Shown piece after piece: positions 41,027-49,303 of a DNA stretch of 50,423 nt. A program made the position numbers and the translations under genes. Source of the stretch: an uncultured Blautia sp. (GTDB lineage: Bacteria; Bacillota; Clostridia; Lachnospirales; Lachnospiraceae). The stretch is from positions 1-50,423 of the forward strand of contig UQAX01000015.1 of NCBI GenBank assembly GCA_900539145.1. Direction: 5' to 3'. Within the stretch, counting starts at the first letter, position 1. Every line of letters begins with the position of its first letter. The notes beneath the pieces were generated by a model. That model searched no databases. It was not told the DNA's origin and saw only the letters and a program-made list of their open reading frames with translations.

Positions 41027-41440
41027 ATGATTTCTAAAAAATATTTATTGTTTCTTGCCGGAATTGTATGGTCTGTTGCCGGATATAACGTGCTTCATAT
41101 TGGTTTACAGGCTTATGCGGGTTATTTGTCACCTGTCTTGTTTTTCGGCTCTGCTCTGGTGTTTCTCTTCTTCCAGTTTATGATATTTGGCAAACTGGTG
41201 AAAAAACATACGAAACGTATTCAGGGCTATCAGGAAGAAAAAAAGTGGTTCTGGAATTTCTTTGATTTAAAATCCTTTCTGATTATGGCATTTATGATAA
41301 CAGGAGGAATTCTCATTCGCAGCCTGAGCCTGTGTCCGGAATGGTTTATTGCCTTCTTCTACACCGGACTGGGGACATCCCTGTTTCTTGCAGGACTTAC
41401 TTTCTTTTATCAATTCTTCCACTTACGCACTGTAATTTAG
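41027..41440 (+). CDS. Small polytopic membrane protein, unknown function
   Basis: 137 residues with four hydrophobic segments (about 7-30, 37-56, 84-102 and 110-130), a basic loop at 57-72 (KLVKKHTKRIQGYQEEKK) and no motif I recognise. AAGGAGG lies 7 bases before the ATG and the gene starts 9 bp after the TetR-type gene, so they are co-transcribed and it is likely under the same repressor. With the HsmA-like protein it could make a small membrane stress module. Confidence 0.75.
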   Translation: MISKKYLLFLAGIVWSVAGYNVLHIGLQAYAGYLSPVLFFGSALVFLFFQFMIFGKLVKKHTKRIQGYQEEKKWFWNFFDLKSFLIMAFMITGGILIRSLSLCPEWFIAFFYTGLGTSLFLAGLTFFYQFFHLRTVI

Positions 41441-41452
41441 GAAGTAATAAAA

Positions 41453-41606
41453 AAGGAGATGTCATATTAAGCAGTAATTCGAGAATATTTATACAATTTT
41501 AACGAATTTGTTGAGCACGCTTTGAGATTATAAGTTCAAAGTGAGCGCAAACTAAGTTTAAAATGTATAAATATTTCCGGATATACACTTAATATACATC
41601 TCCTCT
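41453..41606. repeat. Long imperfect hairpin repeat, copy B
   Basis: Outer arms AAGGAGATGT (41453-41462) and ACATCTCCT, then ATATTAA/TTAATAT, GAATATTTATACA/TGTATAAATATTTC and the core 41497-41564 with tip GAGATTATAAGTTC form one hairpin of about 150 bp. It exactly fills the gap between two converging genes and ends with CTCTTTTC, so it may act as a bidirectional terminator. The core matches copy A at 35057-35124 in inverse orientation. Confidence 0.85.
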
Positions 41607-41610
41607 TTTC

Positions 41611-42978
41611 TTATATAATCATGGTAATCACACGGAACACAAACAGTGCACATACCACGTACATAATCGGATGAATTTTCTTAATCTGACCTGTACATAC
41701 TTTAATACCAAACCATGCCAGCATACCGAACATAATTCCGTTTGCAATAGAATATGTAAGCGGCATGATTAAAAATGCCAGATATCCGCCTACGCAGTCT
41801 GCGGTATCTCCTTCAAAGTGCATCTTTTTAATAGATGACGCCATGAAAAATCCTACAATAATCAGCGCCGGAGCTGTTGCAAATCCCGGAATTGCAAGGA
41901 AAATCGGTGATAAAAATAGGGAAACTAAAAACATAAATCCTGTTGTCATAGCTGTAAGACCTGTCTTTCCGCCTTCTGCAACGCCTGCACTGGACTCTAC
42001 AAAGCTTGTAATGGTAGAAGTACCCATCATAGAACCTGCTACCGTACCTACCGCATCTGCCATAAGCACACGTCCTACACGGGGAAGCTTACCGTCTTTG
42101 TCCAGAAGGTTTGCTTTATCGGCAACGCCGATAACTGTTCCGATTGTATCAAACATATCTACAAATAAGAATGAAAATACAATAATTACAAACTGTGATA
42201 AGTTTTCTCCAATCCAACCAAAGTCAAATTTAAAGAATGTCGGTGCAATGGACTTTGGAATAAAAGAAGATGCTGTAAAAGACGGAATTAAGGAAAGAGC
42301 TCCCGCTTCCGGATCGACTACATACCATCCTATCATTTCTGCGCCAATACCTAAAACCCAAGTAATAAGAATTCCCCACAAAATATATCCCTTTACCTGA
42401 AAATGATACATCACCGCAGTAATCAATACACCAATCAGACACAACGCCACTCCAGGTTCAGAAAAGTCGCCTAATTTTACCAAGGTAGACTCATCTGCTA
42501 CCACAATGCCTGCGCCCTGAAGTCCGAGAAATGCAATAAATAAACCGATACCTGCCGTAATACCGTATTTCAGGTTTGCAGGAATTGCATTTACAATGCT
42601 TTCACGCACTTTAAAGAAAGATAAAAGGATAAAGATAATTCCTTCTACTAAAACGGCTGCAAGCGCCACCTTCCAAGGAGCGTCCATTCCCTTTAAATCG
42701 CCGCCACATACGGTAAATGCAAAATAAGCATTCAAGCCCATCCCAGCGGAAAGAGCAATGGGATAGTTCGCCCAAAATGCCATAATAAAAGTTGCCAGAG
42801 CAGACGCCAATGCTGTTGCTGTAAAGACCGCACCGGAGTCCATACCACATACAGGATTTCCCAGTAAGCTTGGGTTTACAGCCAGAATATACGCCATGGT
42901 AAGGAATGTTGTCATACCGGCCATAATCTCTGTTTTCACAGTGGTATTATGCTCCTTCAGTTTAAAAAATTTCTCCAT
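41611..42978 (-). CDS. NCS2-family purine permease (PbuG/PbuO-like)
   Basis: 455 residues with about 12-14 hydrophobic segments. The family marks are clear: MAGMTTFLTMAYILAVNPSLL (about 17-37), LSAGMGLNAYFAFTVCGG, YGITAGIGLFIAFLGLQGAGIV, FSFLFVDMFDTIGTVIGVA and GTSTITSFVESSAGVAEGGKTGL. It imports adenine, guanine or hypoxanthine with protons. The ATG at 42978 has AGGAGG 6 bases upstream. A consensus promoter gives a leader of only about 30 nt, so there is no room for a purine riboswitch. Confidence 0.93.
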   Translation of the reverse strand: MEKFFKLKEHNTTVKTEIMAGMTTFLTMAYILAVNPSLLGNPVCGMDSGAVFTATALASALATFIMAFWANYPIALSAGMGLNAYFAFTVCGGDLKGMDAPWKVALAAVLVEGIIFILLSFFKVRESIVNAIPANLKYGITAGIGLFIAFLGLQGAGIVVADESTLVKLGDFSEPGVALCLIGVLITAVMYHFQVKGYILWGILITWVLGIGAEMIGWYVVDPEAGALSLIPSFTASSFIPKSIAPTFFKFDFGWIGENLSQFVIIVFSFLFVDMFDTIGTVIGVADKANLLDKDGKLPRVGRVLMADAVGTVAGSMMGTSTITSFVESSAGVAEGGKTGLTAMTTGFMFLVSLFLSPIFLAIPGFATAPALIIVGFFMASSIKKMHFEGDTADCVGGYLAFLIMPLTYSIANGIMFGMLAWFGIKVCTGQIKKIHPIMYVVCALFVFRVITMII

Positions 42979-43016
42979 GTTTTTCCTCCTAAAATATGAA
43001 ATGCTGCAACCTCTCC

Positions 43017-43045
43017 ATTCTATTAGGAAAAACAACTTTCGTCAA
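43017..43045 (-). promoter_or_regulatory. Promoter of the purine permease gene
   Basis: On the minus strand: TTGACG (43040-43045), 17-bp spacer, TAGAAT (43017-43022). Confidence 0.8.
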
Positions 43046-43082
43046 GCATTCTGAACGATTTAACGAATTATTAGGCTTTTTG

Positions 43083-43658
43083 TCAAAAAACTCCTTGTAT
43101 AAAAATTTCTATTCCTATCAATAACAAAATAACTCCGCCAAAAATCTGAGATTTTCCGGAAAGCTTTGTTCCGAATTTGCGCCCAATCCGAATACCGGCT
43201 GCACAAATCACGAAAGTAACTGCTGCAATCACAGCTACTGCCAAAAGCATCATTCCCCAGTTATATTCTGCAATGGTAAATCCCACAGATAAGGCGTCAA
43301 TGGAAGTAGCAATTCCTTGTATCATAATTTCCGTTGCTCCCACAGTCTTTGCCTGTTGTGTGTCACCATCCTCATGGCGCCCTTCAAAAATCATTTTTCC
43401 ACCGATATATGCCAGCAAAATTAGAGCTATCCACGGGATACACTTCTCAAAAGCTGTAAAATACTGCACAATGGTATGCACGCACAGCCATCCAAGAAAA
43501 GGCATTACTCCCTGAAATACTGCAAAAACTCCTGCCATGCCGTACATCTTAGTTTTCTTCATTCTAGGCTCACTCAATCCATTTGCCATAGAAACAGAAA
43601 AAGCATCCATGGCAAGCCCCACACCCAGCATTGTGTTGTTTAACAAAAACGATATCAT
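43083..43658 (-). CDS. mntP: Manganese efflux pump MntP
   Basis: 191 residues with six hydrophobic segments. The conserved acidic sites of MntP are seen in GVGLAMDAFSVSMANG (about 13-28) and GIATSIDALSVGFTIAEY (about 117-134). It exports Mn2+. AGGAGGAAG precedes the ATG. A manganese-type yybP-ykoY riboswitch with its own promoter and a terminator lies directly upstream, a pairing well known in other bacteria. Confidence 0.94.
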   Translation of the reverse strand: MISFLLNNTMLGVGLAMDAFSVSMANGLSEPRMKKTKMYGMAGVFAVFQGVMPFLGWLCVHTIVQYFTAFEKCIPWIALILLAYIGGKMIFEGRHEDGDTQQAKTVGATEIMIQGIATSIDALSVGFTIAEYNWGMMLLAVAVIAAVTFVICAAGIRIGRKFGTKLSGKSQIFGGVILLLIGIEIFIQGVF

Positions 43659-43695
43659 GTTCTTCCTCCTGTTGTAAAATTACCTTCCTATGAAA

Positions 43696-43861
43696 TAAAA
43701 AAAAGACCGCATGTATAACCTGACAGTTACACATGAGTCTTGCAATTTAAAGCAAGCCAGACCACAAGGTCAGTATGTTGACTTGCTGCGTTTTCTTACG
43801 CCTGCTACTCCCTCAAGGAAATCACTTTCCACATTATAAGCTTTTTCCTTGAAAGAAACAA
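43696..43861 (-). promoter_or_regulatory. yybP-ykoY manganese riboswitch with promoter and terminator
   Basis: Promoter on the minus strand: TTGTTT (43856-43861), 17 bp, TATAAT (43833-43838). The aptamer (about 43735-43825) has CTTGAGGGAGTAGC, then GCAGCAAGTCAACATACTGACC and GCAAGACTCATGTG in pieces, the hallmarks of yybP-ykoY. The expression platform is a hairpin (AGAC...ATGTGTAAC with GGTTATACAT...GGTCT, 43705-43741) followed by eight Ts. Mn2+ binding should stop termination and turn on mntP. Confidence 0.9.
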
Positions 43862-43868
43862 GGCTTTT

Positions 43869-44744
43869 TTACAATACAATTCCTGTTAATTCAATGAGAA
43901 TTCCCCAGAAAACACTGACTCCGTAAAGCAAAGCCGCAATCTGTAAATTTTCTTTCACATTTCTGTTGCTCTTAAACAACACCAAAATTCCCACGCCTGC
44001 CCCGGCAAGTAAGCCCGCTATCAGCTGTCCCACTCCCAGAATACCGCCTAAATACATCTGGGTAATAATCACAGACGCAGCACAGTTTGGTATCATTCCG
44101 ATAAGCGCTGCCAGAAATACCCCTATAATCGGCTGGCGACTTATCAACCCTCCAATTCTGTCTGCTCCGATACTTTCCACACAAAATCCAATGGCTGCGG
44201 AAACCAGAAAAATAAACAGTACAATTTGCAAGGTATGCCAAAGAGCTGATTTTAAAATACTTCCCTGCTCACAGTGACAGTGCTCACTTTCACACAAGTC
44301 ATGAATATCCTTTTCATGATGGTCGTGATGATTATGAGGACTCTTCTCATATTTTCTCCACAAAAAATCAATACTGAAGCCGGACACAATACCAATTCCT
44401 ACCTTCATGGCAAGCACCTTAAAAATCACACTCAGACTGACTGCCTCTGATATAAAAATCGGAAGCATTTCATCAGATGTGGAAAGAAAAATTGCCAAAA
44501 GTGTTCCTACTGATATTACACCGCCTGCATAAAAGCCTGAGGCTGCCGCCGAAAATCCGCACTGGGGAAAAGCCCCCAGAACACCGCCCATAAAAGGTCC
44601 GAATTTCCCGGCTTTTTTAATCATACTTTTGGATTTTTCTTTTGTTTTATGTTCAAGGTACTCCATTAAGAAATACGTAAGAAACAAAAAAGGAATTAGC
44701 TTTACCGTATCCAGTAAGGCATCTACTAACACATCCACAATCAT
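43869..44744 (-). CDS. ArsP-like permease with a His/Cys-rich central loop
   Basis: 291 residues with about eight hydrophobic segments in two related halves: GAFPQCGFSAAASGFYAGG (about 58-76) and GMIPNCAASVIITQMYLGG are internal repeats, each with one Pro-x-Cys. Between them lies HNHHDHHEKDIHDLCESEHC (137-156), a likely metal-binding loop. It fits the putative arsenic efflux family (ArsP_2, DUF2899), but no ars genes are nearby; the next gene is mntP with its Mn riboswitch, so the real ion may be another metal. It lies 78 bp downstream of the cysteine desulfidase gene. Confidence 0.8.
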   Translation of the reverse strand: MIVDVLVDALLDTVKLIPFLFLTYFLMEYLEHKTKEKSKSMIKKAGKFGPFMGGVLGAFPQCGFSAAASGFYAGGVISVGTLLAIFLSTSDEMLPIFISEAVSLSVIFKVLAMKVGIGIVSGFSIDFLWRKYEKSPHNHHDHHEKDIHDLCESEHCHCEQGSILKSALWHTLQIVLFIFLVSAAIGFCVESIGADRIGGLISRQPIIGVFLAALIGMIPNCAASVIITQMYLGGILGVGQLIAGLLAGAGVGILVLFKSNRNVKENLQIAALLYGVSVFWGILIELTGIVL

Positions 44745-44774
44745 GGTAAAAACTCCTTATTCTAAAACTTTAAC

Positions 44775-44805
44775 CACAGAGTTTGAATTTACCACAAATT
44801 CTGTG
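44775..44805. repeat. Inverted repeat upstream of the ArsP-like permease
   Basis: CACAGAGTTTG (44775-44785) and CAAATTCTGTG (44795-44805) pair over 11 bp with one G-T pair around a 9-base loop. No T run. It lies about 20 bp before the ribosome site, so it could be an operator or an RNA attenuator. Confidence 0.65.
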
Positions 44806-44822
44806 AAAATACAACCCTACCT

Positions 44823-46097
44823 TTACTCCAGCATAATTTTAATAATTTCTTCATTAGTTCCCTTCATTCCGTCTTTGCCTAATCTGCCTACACTTTTTAA
44901 GGTATCTTCAATGCCTTTCTTTACAATTCCGTCACCGCCGTAGAACTGCTGTCCCTGCATATACATATTATAGCCTAAAATTCCCGCTTCAACGGCAAAG
45001 GCAATTTTTCCGGCACAGGAAGCCTTTGCGCCGTCACAAATAATGCCCGATACAATCGCCAAGGCATTTACCACTGTATGAATAACCGCTTCATAATCTC
45101 CCCCTGACAAATAAGCAATGCCCGCTCCTGCTGCCGCCCCTGCATTTACAGCGCCACAATAGGCAGACAGTCTTCCAATGGGGGTTCTCTGATGAATAGC
45201 CGTTAAATTAGACAGCGCCAGCGCACGATATAACTGCTCCTCTGTGCTTTTTAATTCCTTTGCATAAGTAATTACAGGAACAGAAACCGTAATTCCCTGA
45301 TTTCCGCTTCCTGAGTTAATAATAACCGGCAATTCACAGCCGTTCATTCTGGCATCGGAACCTGCTGCTGCCATAGCTGCTGCTCTGGATTTCAGACTGT
45401 TGGCATCGCTGGAAAGAATAACTTTTCCGATATTTGCACCGTAATCGGACTGCAAGCCCTTCTCTGCAATCGCCATATTATAGGCAATCTGTCTGTCCAA
45501 AAGTTCTTTAATGTCATCTAAATCCACATGATTAACATAATCCCAGATATCCTTCATATTCAACAGCTCGTACTTTGCCGTGTCAGACGGCATGTCATTC
45601 AAACAGTCTGAGCTTTTCAAAATTCGGTGATTATGCTCCACCAAAACTACGTTTGTATGAGAATTGATAATATGTACCTTTGCATAATCCTCGCCTTTAT
45701 ACAGAGTAATTACAATATCAAAAATAAAGCCTTCGTCAAGATGCTCAACAACGATTTCCTTCTCCTGCATAAATTTCTCAATATTTTTTATATCCTCTTT
45801 TGAAACGTCTGCAATAACTTCCAGCTCTTTATCCGGATTTCCTGCTACAATTCCTGCGGAAACTGCTGCCGGAATACCCTTTAAATGCCCTGTATTCGGC
45901 ACAATTACAGACTTTACGTTCTTAATAATACTTCCGCTTGTCTGCACCAAAACTCTGTCCGGAAGGTCATTTAATTCCCTTCTCGCAATAGATGCCGCAT
46001 ACGCTAAAGCAATAGGCTCTGTGCAGCCCATTGCAGCCATCAGCTCCTCTTTTAAAATTTCTGTATATGCACTATAAATTTCCTTCTTCTGTTCCAT
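44823..46097 (-). CDS. L-cysteine desulfidase family protein (CyuA/YhaM-like)
   Basis: 424 residues. Conserved parts include AMGCTEPIALAYAAS (Cys25), NTGHLKGIPAAVSAGI, SGSGNQGITVSVPV, SAYCGAVNAGAAAGAGIAYL and IICDGAKASCAGK; the four cysteines in these suit a [4Fe-4S] cluster as in the related Fe-S L-serine dehydratase. It breaks L-cysteine into pyruvate, sulfide and ammonia. It starts 34 bp after the CAT-like acetyltransferase gene. No cysteine transporter is beside it. Confidence 0.88.
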   Translation of the reverse strand: MEQKKEIYSAYTEILKEELMAAMGCTEPIALAYAASIARRELNDLPDRVLVQTSGSIIKNVKSVIVPNTGHLKGIPAAVSAGIVAGNPDKELEVIADVSKEDIKNIEKFMQEKEIVVEHLDEGFIFDIVITLYKGEDYAKVHIINSHTNVVLVEHNHRILKSSDCLNDMPSDTAKYELLNMKDIWDYVNHVDLDDIKELLDRQIAYNMAIAEKGLQSDYGANIGKVILSSDANSLKSRAAAMAAAGSDARMNGCELPVIINSGSGNQGITVSVPVITYAKELKSTEEQLYRALALSNLTAIHQRTPIGRLSAYCGAVNAGAAAGAGIAYLSGGDYEAVIHTVVNALAIVSGIICDGAKASCAGKIAFAVEAGILGYNMYMQGQQFYGGDGIVKKGIEDTLKSVGRLGKDGMKGTNEEIIKIMLE

Positions 46098-46131
46098 ATT
46101 CTGCTTCCTTTGCTTTGATTTCTGTTTTTTA

Positions 46132-46770
46132 CTATTCTACCATGATTTTCTCTAACTGACTATTGAGTTCTTCATAAAATCTGCCAATATGAAGCCCATC
46201 CACCAAAGCGTGATTGCAAAGCACGGATACAGGAAGGATAACCCGCCCATCCTTTTTGGAATATTTCCCCCATGTAATTCTGGGATTGCTGTCTGCCGGT
46301 GTAGGAACCGGCTGGGTCAAAGACGTATAGGACACCCACGGCAAGGTAGAAATAAAGAAAAATTCTCTCGCTTCTTCTTCATCCTCCTCAATACCATGTC
46401 CCTTTTTTGCTTCCTCCTGTTTCTGAACGGCATAAGGCAAATAATCCTGAAATCCCATATCCGAATTAAGTGTACAGTAACAGTAGCTTCCGTCTTCCAA
46501 TGCTACTGTATGTGAGGTTCTGCAATCATCGTACTCTATAATTTGATGATTTACTATTCGCTGTCTGAATTCCTTTACCTGATTTGCCGCCCTTGCTGCA
46601 CAATAGCAAAAGGTAAGAAAAAATGGCAGCTCTTTTTCTTTTATTACAGAAAGAAAAGAAGTAATATCCACTTCTGACGTTACTCCCACGTAAGGATACA
46701 TCATACTGTCAAAATATGAAAAATGACTTTTTCTGGGGTACTTTTCCATATCAATAAAATGAAAACTCAT
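46132..46770 (-). CDS. CatA-like O-acetyltransferase
   Basis: 212 residues, the length of type A chloramphenicol acetyltransferases. The catalytic motif HxxxD(G) is seen in CNHALVDGLHIGRF (His187, Asp191), and the N-terminus MSFHFIDMEKYPRKSHFSYF is typical. Chromosomal relatives of this type do not always give resistance, so the acceptor is unknown. It lies 18 bp after the PepSY lipoprotein gene. Confidence 0.87.
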   Translation of the reverse strand: MSFHFIDMEKYPRKSHFSYFDSMMYPYVGVTSEVDITSFLSVIKEKELPFFLTFCYCAARAANQVKEFRQRIVNHQIIEYDDCRTSHTVALEDGSYCYCTLNSDMGFQDYLPYAVQKQEEAKKGHGIEEDEEEAREFFFISTLPWVSYTSLTQPVPTPADSNPRITWGKYSKKDGRVILPVSVLCNHALVDGLHIGRFYEELNSQLEKIMVE

Positions 46771-46788
46771 TTGTACTGTCTCCTCCCT

Positions 46789-47307
46789 TTAGTCTATAAC
46801 CTCTTCCTCATAATGCAGAATTTCCTTAGTAACAGCATCTACTTCCACGTCAATTTCTTTATTGCCATCACGAATTTCAATTTCATATCGAATACTTCCG
46901 TCATCTCTGTCCAGCTCGCATCTTACTACACTGCCTGCTCCGCTGCGTGCCAGTGCAGCTTCCTTTGCCTCATCTTCTGTAATAAGTTCCTCGCTGCTTT
47001 GCGGCTGAGAGTTCTCCTGTGAAGGTCCCTCTGACGGCTGGCTTCTTAATCGGTTATCTTCCAATTCACTTTTTAAAACCTCACCTGTATTTCCATCGAT
47101 TTCTACCTCACATCGGTTTGGTCCGTTATCGATAGTAAATTCGTATACTACTCTGCCGTCATCTTTGTCTGTATTAGACTGTATAATATCTCCCTGAAAT
47201 TCTTTTAATGCTGCCTCTTTTGCTTCTTCCATTGAAATTTTTGCTTCTTTTGTTCCACATCCGCCCAGCAGCATTACTGCAAGTAAACCCAATGCTAATT
47301 TTTTCAT
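46789..47307 (-). CDS. PepSY-domain lipoprotein
   Basis: 172 residues. A lipoprotein signal peptide ends in LGGCGTKE (Cys17 is the lipidation site). Two PepSY-like repeats follow, at about 26-80 (MEEAKEAALKEF... YEFTIDNGPNRCEVEIDGNTG) and 108-165 (EDEAKEAALARSG... YEIEIRDGNKEIDVEVDAVTKEI), split by a Ser/Gln/Glu-rich linker. It sits on the outer face of the membrane. PepSY repeats may inhibit proteases or bind ligands; role here unknown. First gene of a probable operon with the acetyltransferase and desulfidase genes. Confidence 0.88.
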   Translation of the reverse strand: MKKLALGLLAVMLLGGCGTKEAKISMEEAKEAALKEFQGDIIQSNTDKDDGRVVYEFTIDNGPNRCEVEIDGNTGEVLKSELEDNRLRSQPSEGPSQENSQPQSSEELITEDEAKEAALARSGAGSVVRCELDRDDGSIRYEIEIRDGNKEIDVEVDAVTKEILHYEEEVID

Positions 47308-47360
47308 CTGCTTTTCTCCTGGTCTTCCCTAAAATTTTTCTATTATAACTATTGTACCCA

Positions 47361-47861
47361 TTAGACGCTTTTCCATGACCGGTTTATGCTGTTTTCTCTT
47401 TCTAAATTCAACAGATATCTTTTTGCCTCCACACCACAGGCAAAGCCTGAGATGTCTCCGTTCTTACGAATAACTCTGTGGCAGGGAACAACAATCATAA
47501 TGGGATTTCTGCCATTTGCCTGTCCGATTGCCCGCACTGCTTTCTGGTTTCCTATTGCAACGGCAATATCCTCATAACTTCTTGTTTCTCCATAAGGAAT
47601 TTTCTGTAATTCTCTCCACACTGCCTTTTGGAATTCAGTGCCTTGCCCATTTACCGGCAATTCAAAAGCTTTGCGTTTTCCTGCAAAATATTCGTTCAAC
47701 TGCCGATAAGCCTCGTACAGAAAATCCGAATGACGCTCAAGGCTTTGACCATTCAAACTTCCTCCATCCTGATTGTTTAAATATAAACGTGTAAGCTGAT
47801 TGTTCTGCTCACAAATGGTTAAACGTCCAATAGGACTTTGAAAGGTATAACTGTTTTCCAT
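47361..47861 (-). CDS. Methylated-DNA--protein-cysteine methyltransferase
   Basis: 166 residues. The active site is Cys127 in IVVPCHRVI, followed by the asparagine-hinge region and preceded by the DNA-binding helix KAVWRELQKIPYGETRSYEDIA and RAIGQANGRNP. It removes alkyl groups from O6-guanine and is used once. The ATG at 47861 has GGAGG 7 bases upstream; the longer reading adds MKMTGGVN. Alone in its unit, next to the Rpn-type nuclease. Confidence 0.93.
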   Translation of the reverse strand: MENSYTFQSPIGRLTICEQNNQLTRLYLNNQDGGSLNGQSLERHSDFLYEAYRQLNEYFAGKRKAFELPVNGQGTEFQKAVWRELQKIPYGETRSYEDIAVAIGNQKAVRAIGQANGRNPIMIVVPCHRVIRKNGDISGFACGVEAKRYLLNLERENSINRSWKSV

Positions 47862-47895
47862 ATTAACACCTCCGGTCATTTTCATAGAGTATCTT

Positions 47896-48765
47896 TTATT
47901 CTTTTCGACTGTCTAAAATCTCTTTTATCGTCTCTTCGCTTTCTTCCAATTCCTCCGCAATCTCAGTTATGGTTTTTCCTTTTCTTAGCTTTTTCTCTGC
48001 AAGTTTCCAAAGCATATCACGCTTTCCTGCTTTTCTTCCTTCTTCCCAAGCCTCTTCCCGCTCTTGCTTTATATGCCTTTCCTGATCATATTCAAATATG
48101 CTCATATTCTTTGCCTCCGCTCGATTTTTTTCCAGAAATTCTTTGAGAATTCCTTCCTGAATACACTCCTCTATGGCTCTCTCAACTGCTTCTTCCAGTT
48201 CCATCGTTTCTGTATATTCCCGCACTCTTGCCGTATATTCTGCATATTCCCACAGAGTATGGCTCATCTCCATCAGTTCCTTATTATGTCCGCTATTTAC
48301 ATTCAGCATTACTGCTTCCAATTCTAAACTACATTCCTCGTTTATGGTATACAAATCAGATAATTTCAATATCTGCCTGTCCGGCTGCTCGTCCTTCCCA
48401 TTATAAAAAATCACAAAACGTGGCGGTGGCAGCTCTATGGCTTTTGTTCCATATAAATTAGCGTCTTTCGTCATAGACGAATATAGTGCGGAAATATAAA
48501 GCAGAAATCGAAGAGGTAAATTTGGACTGTATGTAGACTGATGCTCATATAGAGATAGTCTGGCATCTATAAGAAAAGAAATATCATTCCTTATAGCCAT
48601 ATAGATAGCATTCTCCAATGTATTAATCTCCAACATTTCCGGATTAGTATAATGTTTACCGCTAACTGCATTATAAAGCTCCAATAAATGCTCCTTGTCT
48701 TCAAACAGCATAGCAAAAATAGTCGCTTTGTATGTTCTGTTCGGAATATTGTTTAATGTTTTCAT
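47896..48765 (-). CDS. Rpn-family nuclease / PD-(D/E)XK putative transposase
   Basis: 289 residues. The N-terminal part NIPNRTYKATIFAMLFEDKEHLLELYNAVSG (in pieces, about 6-36), followed by FLIDARLSLYEHQSTYSPNLPLRFLLYIS (about 64-92) with the D-x-EHQS pattern, is that of the Rpn/PDDEXK nuclease group. In those proteins the catalytic segment is usually D...E-x-Q/K; here the Asp and the EHQ are kept. The C-terminal 80 residues are a charged coiled coil ending in a KTITEIAEELEESEETIKEIL helix-turn-helix-like tail. Such genes are scattered and often multicopy. Role: recombination-promoting nuclease in E. coli. Confidence 0.85.
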   Translation of the reverse strand: MKTLNNIPNRTYKATIFAMLFEDKEHLLELYNAVSGKHYTNPEMLEINTLENAIYMAIRNDISFLIDARLSLYEHQSTYSPNLPLRFLLYISALYSSMTKDANLYGTKAIELPPPRFVIFYNGKDEQPDRQILKLSDLYTINEECSLELEAVMLNVNSGHNKELMEMSHTLWEYAEYTARVREYTETMELEEAVERAIEECIQEGILKEFLEKNRAEAKNMSIFEYDQERHIKQEREEAWEEGRKAGKRDMLWKLAEKKLRKGKTITEIAEELEESEETIKEILDSRKE

Positions 48766-48895
48766 AAAATCACTGCCTCCTTTTTTATATTCGCAGGAGA
48801 TTTTCTGAAATCACTCATTCCTAATCATTTCTGATATGTCTGTATTATCCTTTACAGCACACGCTTAAAATCTCTCTGCACTTTTCCTTTTTACT

Positions 48896-49009
48896 ATGAA
48901 TAAAAGCATTGAGATTTTCCTTGATATGCTGTTAGATTTTCAGACACGGTTTGATACCGCAACAGATGTATTAGACTATCGAAAATATAATGCTTTGGAA
49001 GTATTGTAG
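48896..49009 (+). CDS. Short open frame of 37 codons, possibly a gene remnant
   Basis: MNKSIEIFLDMLLDFQ then TRFDTATDVLDYRKYNALEVL. No ribosome site is seen. It lies in a 538-bp gap (48766-49303) which otherwise holds only AT-rich sequence and the promoter of the next gene. It could be the decayed end of a larger protein. I do not recognise it. Confidence 0.2.
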   Translation: MNKSIEIFLDMLLDFQTRFDTATDVLDYRKYNALEVL

Positions 49010-49173
49010 CACATTATAGCAGGAATTTCCATAAGGTTTTGGAGTATTTTTATTATGTAGTTTCAAATATTACTTTTAAACAGGTTTGTGTATTTTGTTT
49101 TTTCGGGATTAATTACAAAACATTCATTCTCTGTTTAGATTAATTGCTAAAGGAATAAATTTAAAAAGGATAA

Positions 49174-49207
49174 TATAATGCAGAAAACTATCATATATGC
49201 TATGATA
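49174..49207 (+). promoter_or_regulatory. Candidate promoter and operator of the RpiR-type gene
   Basis: TATAAT at 49174-49179, then the inverted repeat TATCATA-TATGC-TATGATA at 49189-49207, which would cover the first transcribed bases. The leader to the start codon is about 115 nt. No clear -35 box is seen. Confidence 0.5.
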
Positions 49208-49303
49208 AATACATGAAACACAGCACCCTCTTACTTAACATAAAAATATCATCTATCTATTAATTTCTAATATTATATTTAAAATTGTTTACGGAGGAAA
49301 AAT

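Noticed and set aside
41765..42400. Open frame of 211 codons opposite the purine permease gene
   Set aside because: Antisense shadow of a well-recognised membrane protein; no ribosome site.
42979..43082. Possible purine riboswitch before the NCS2 permease
   Set aside because: The consensus promoter leaves a leader of about 30 nt, too short, and no purine-aptamer motifs are present.
47896..48765. Mobile element signature around the putative transposase-like gene
   Set aside because: The protein is of the Rpn nuclease group. No terminal inverted repeats or target duplications were seen on either side.
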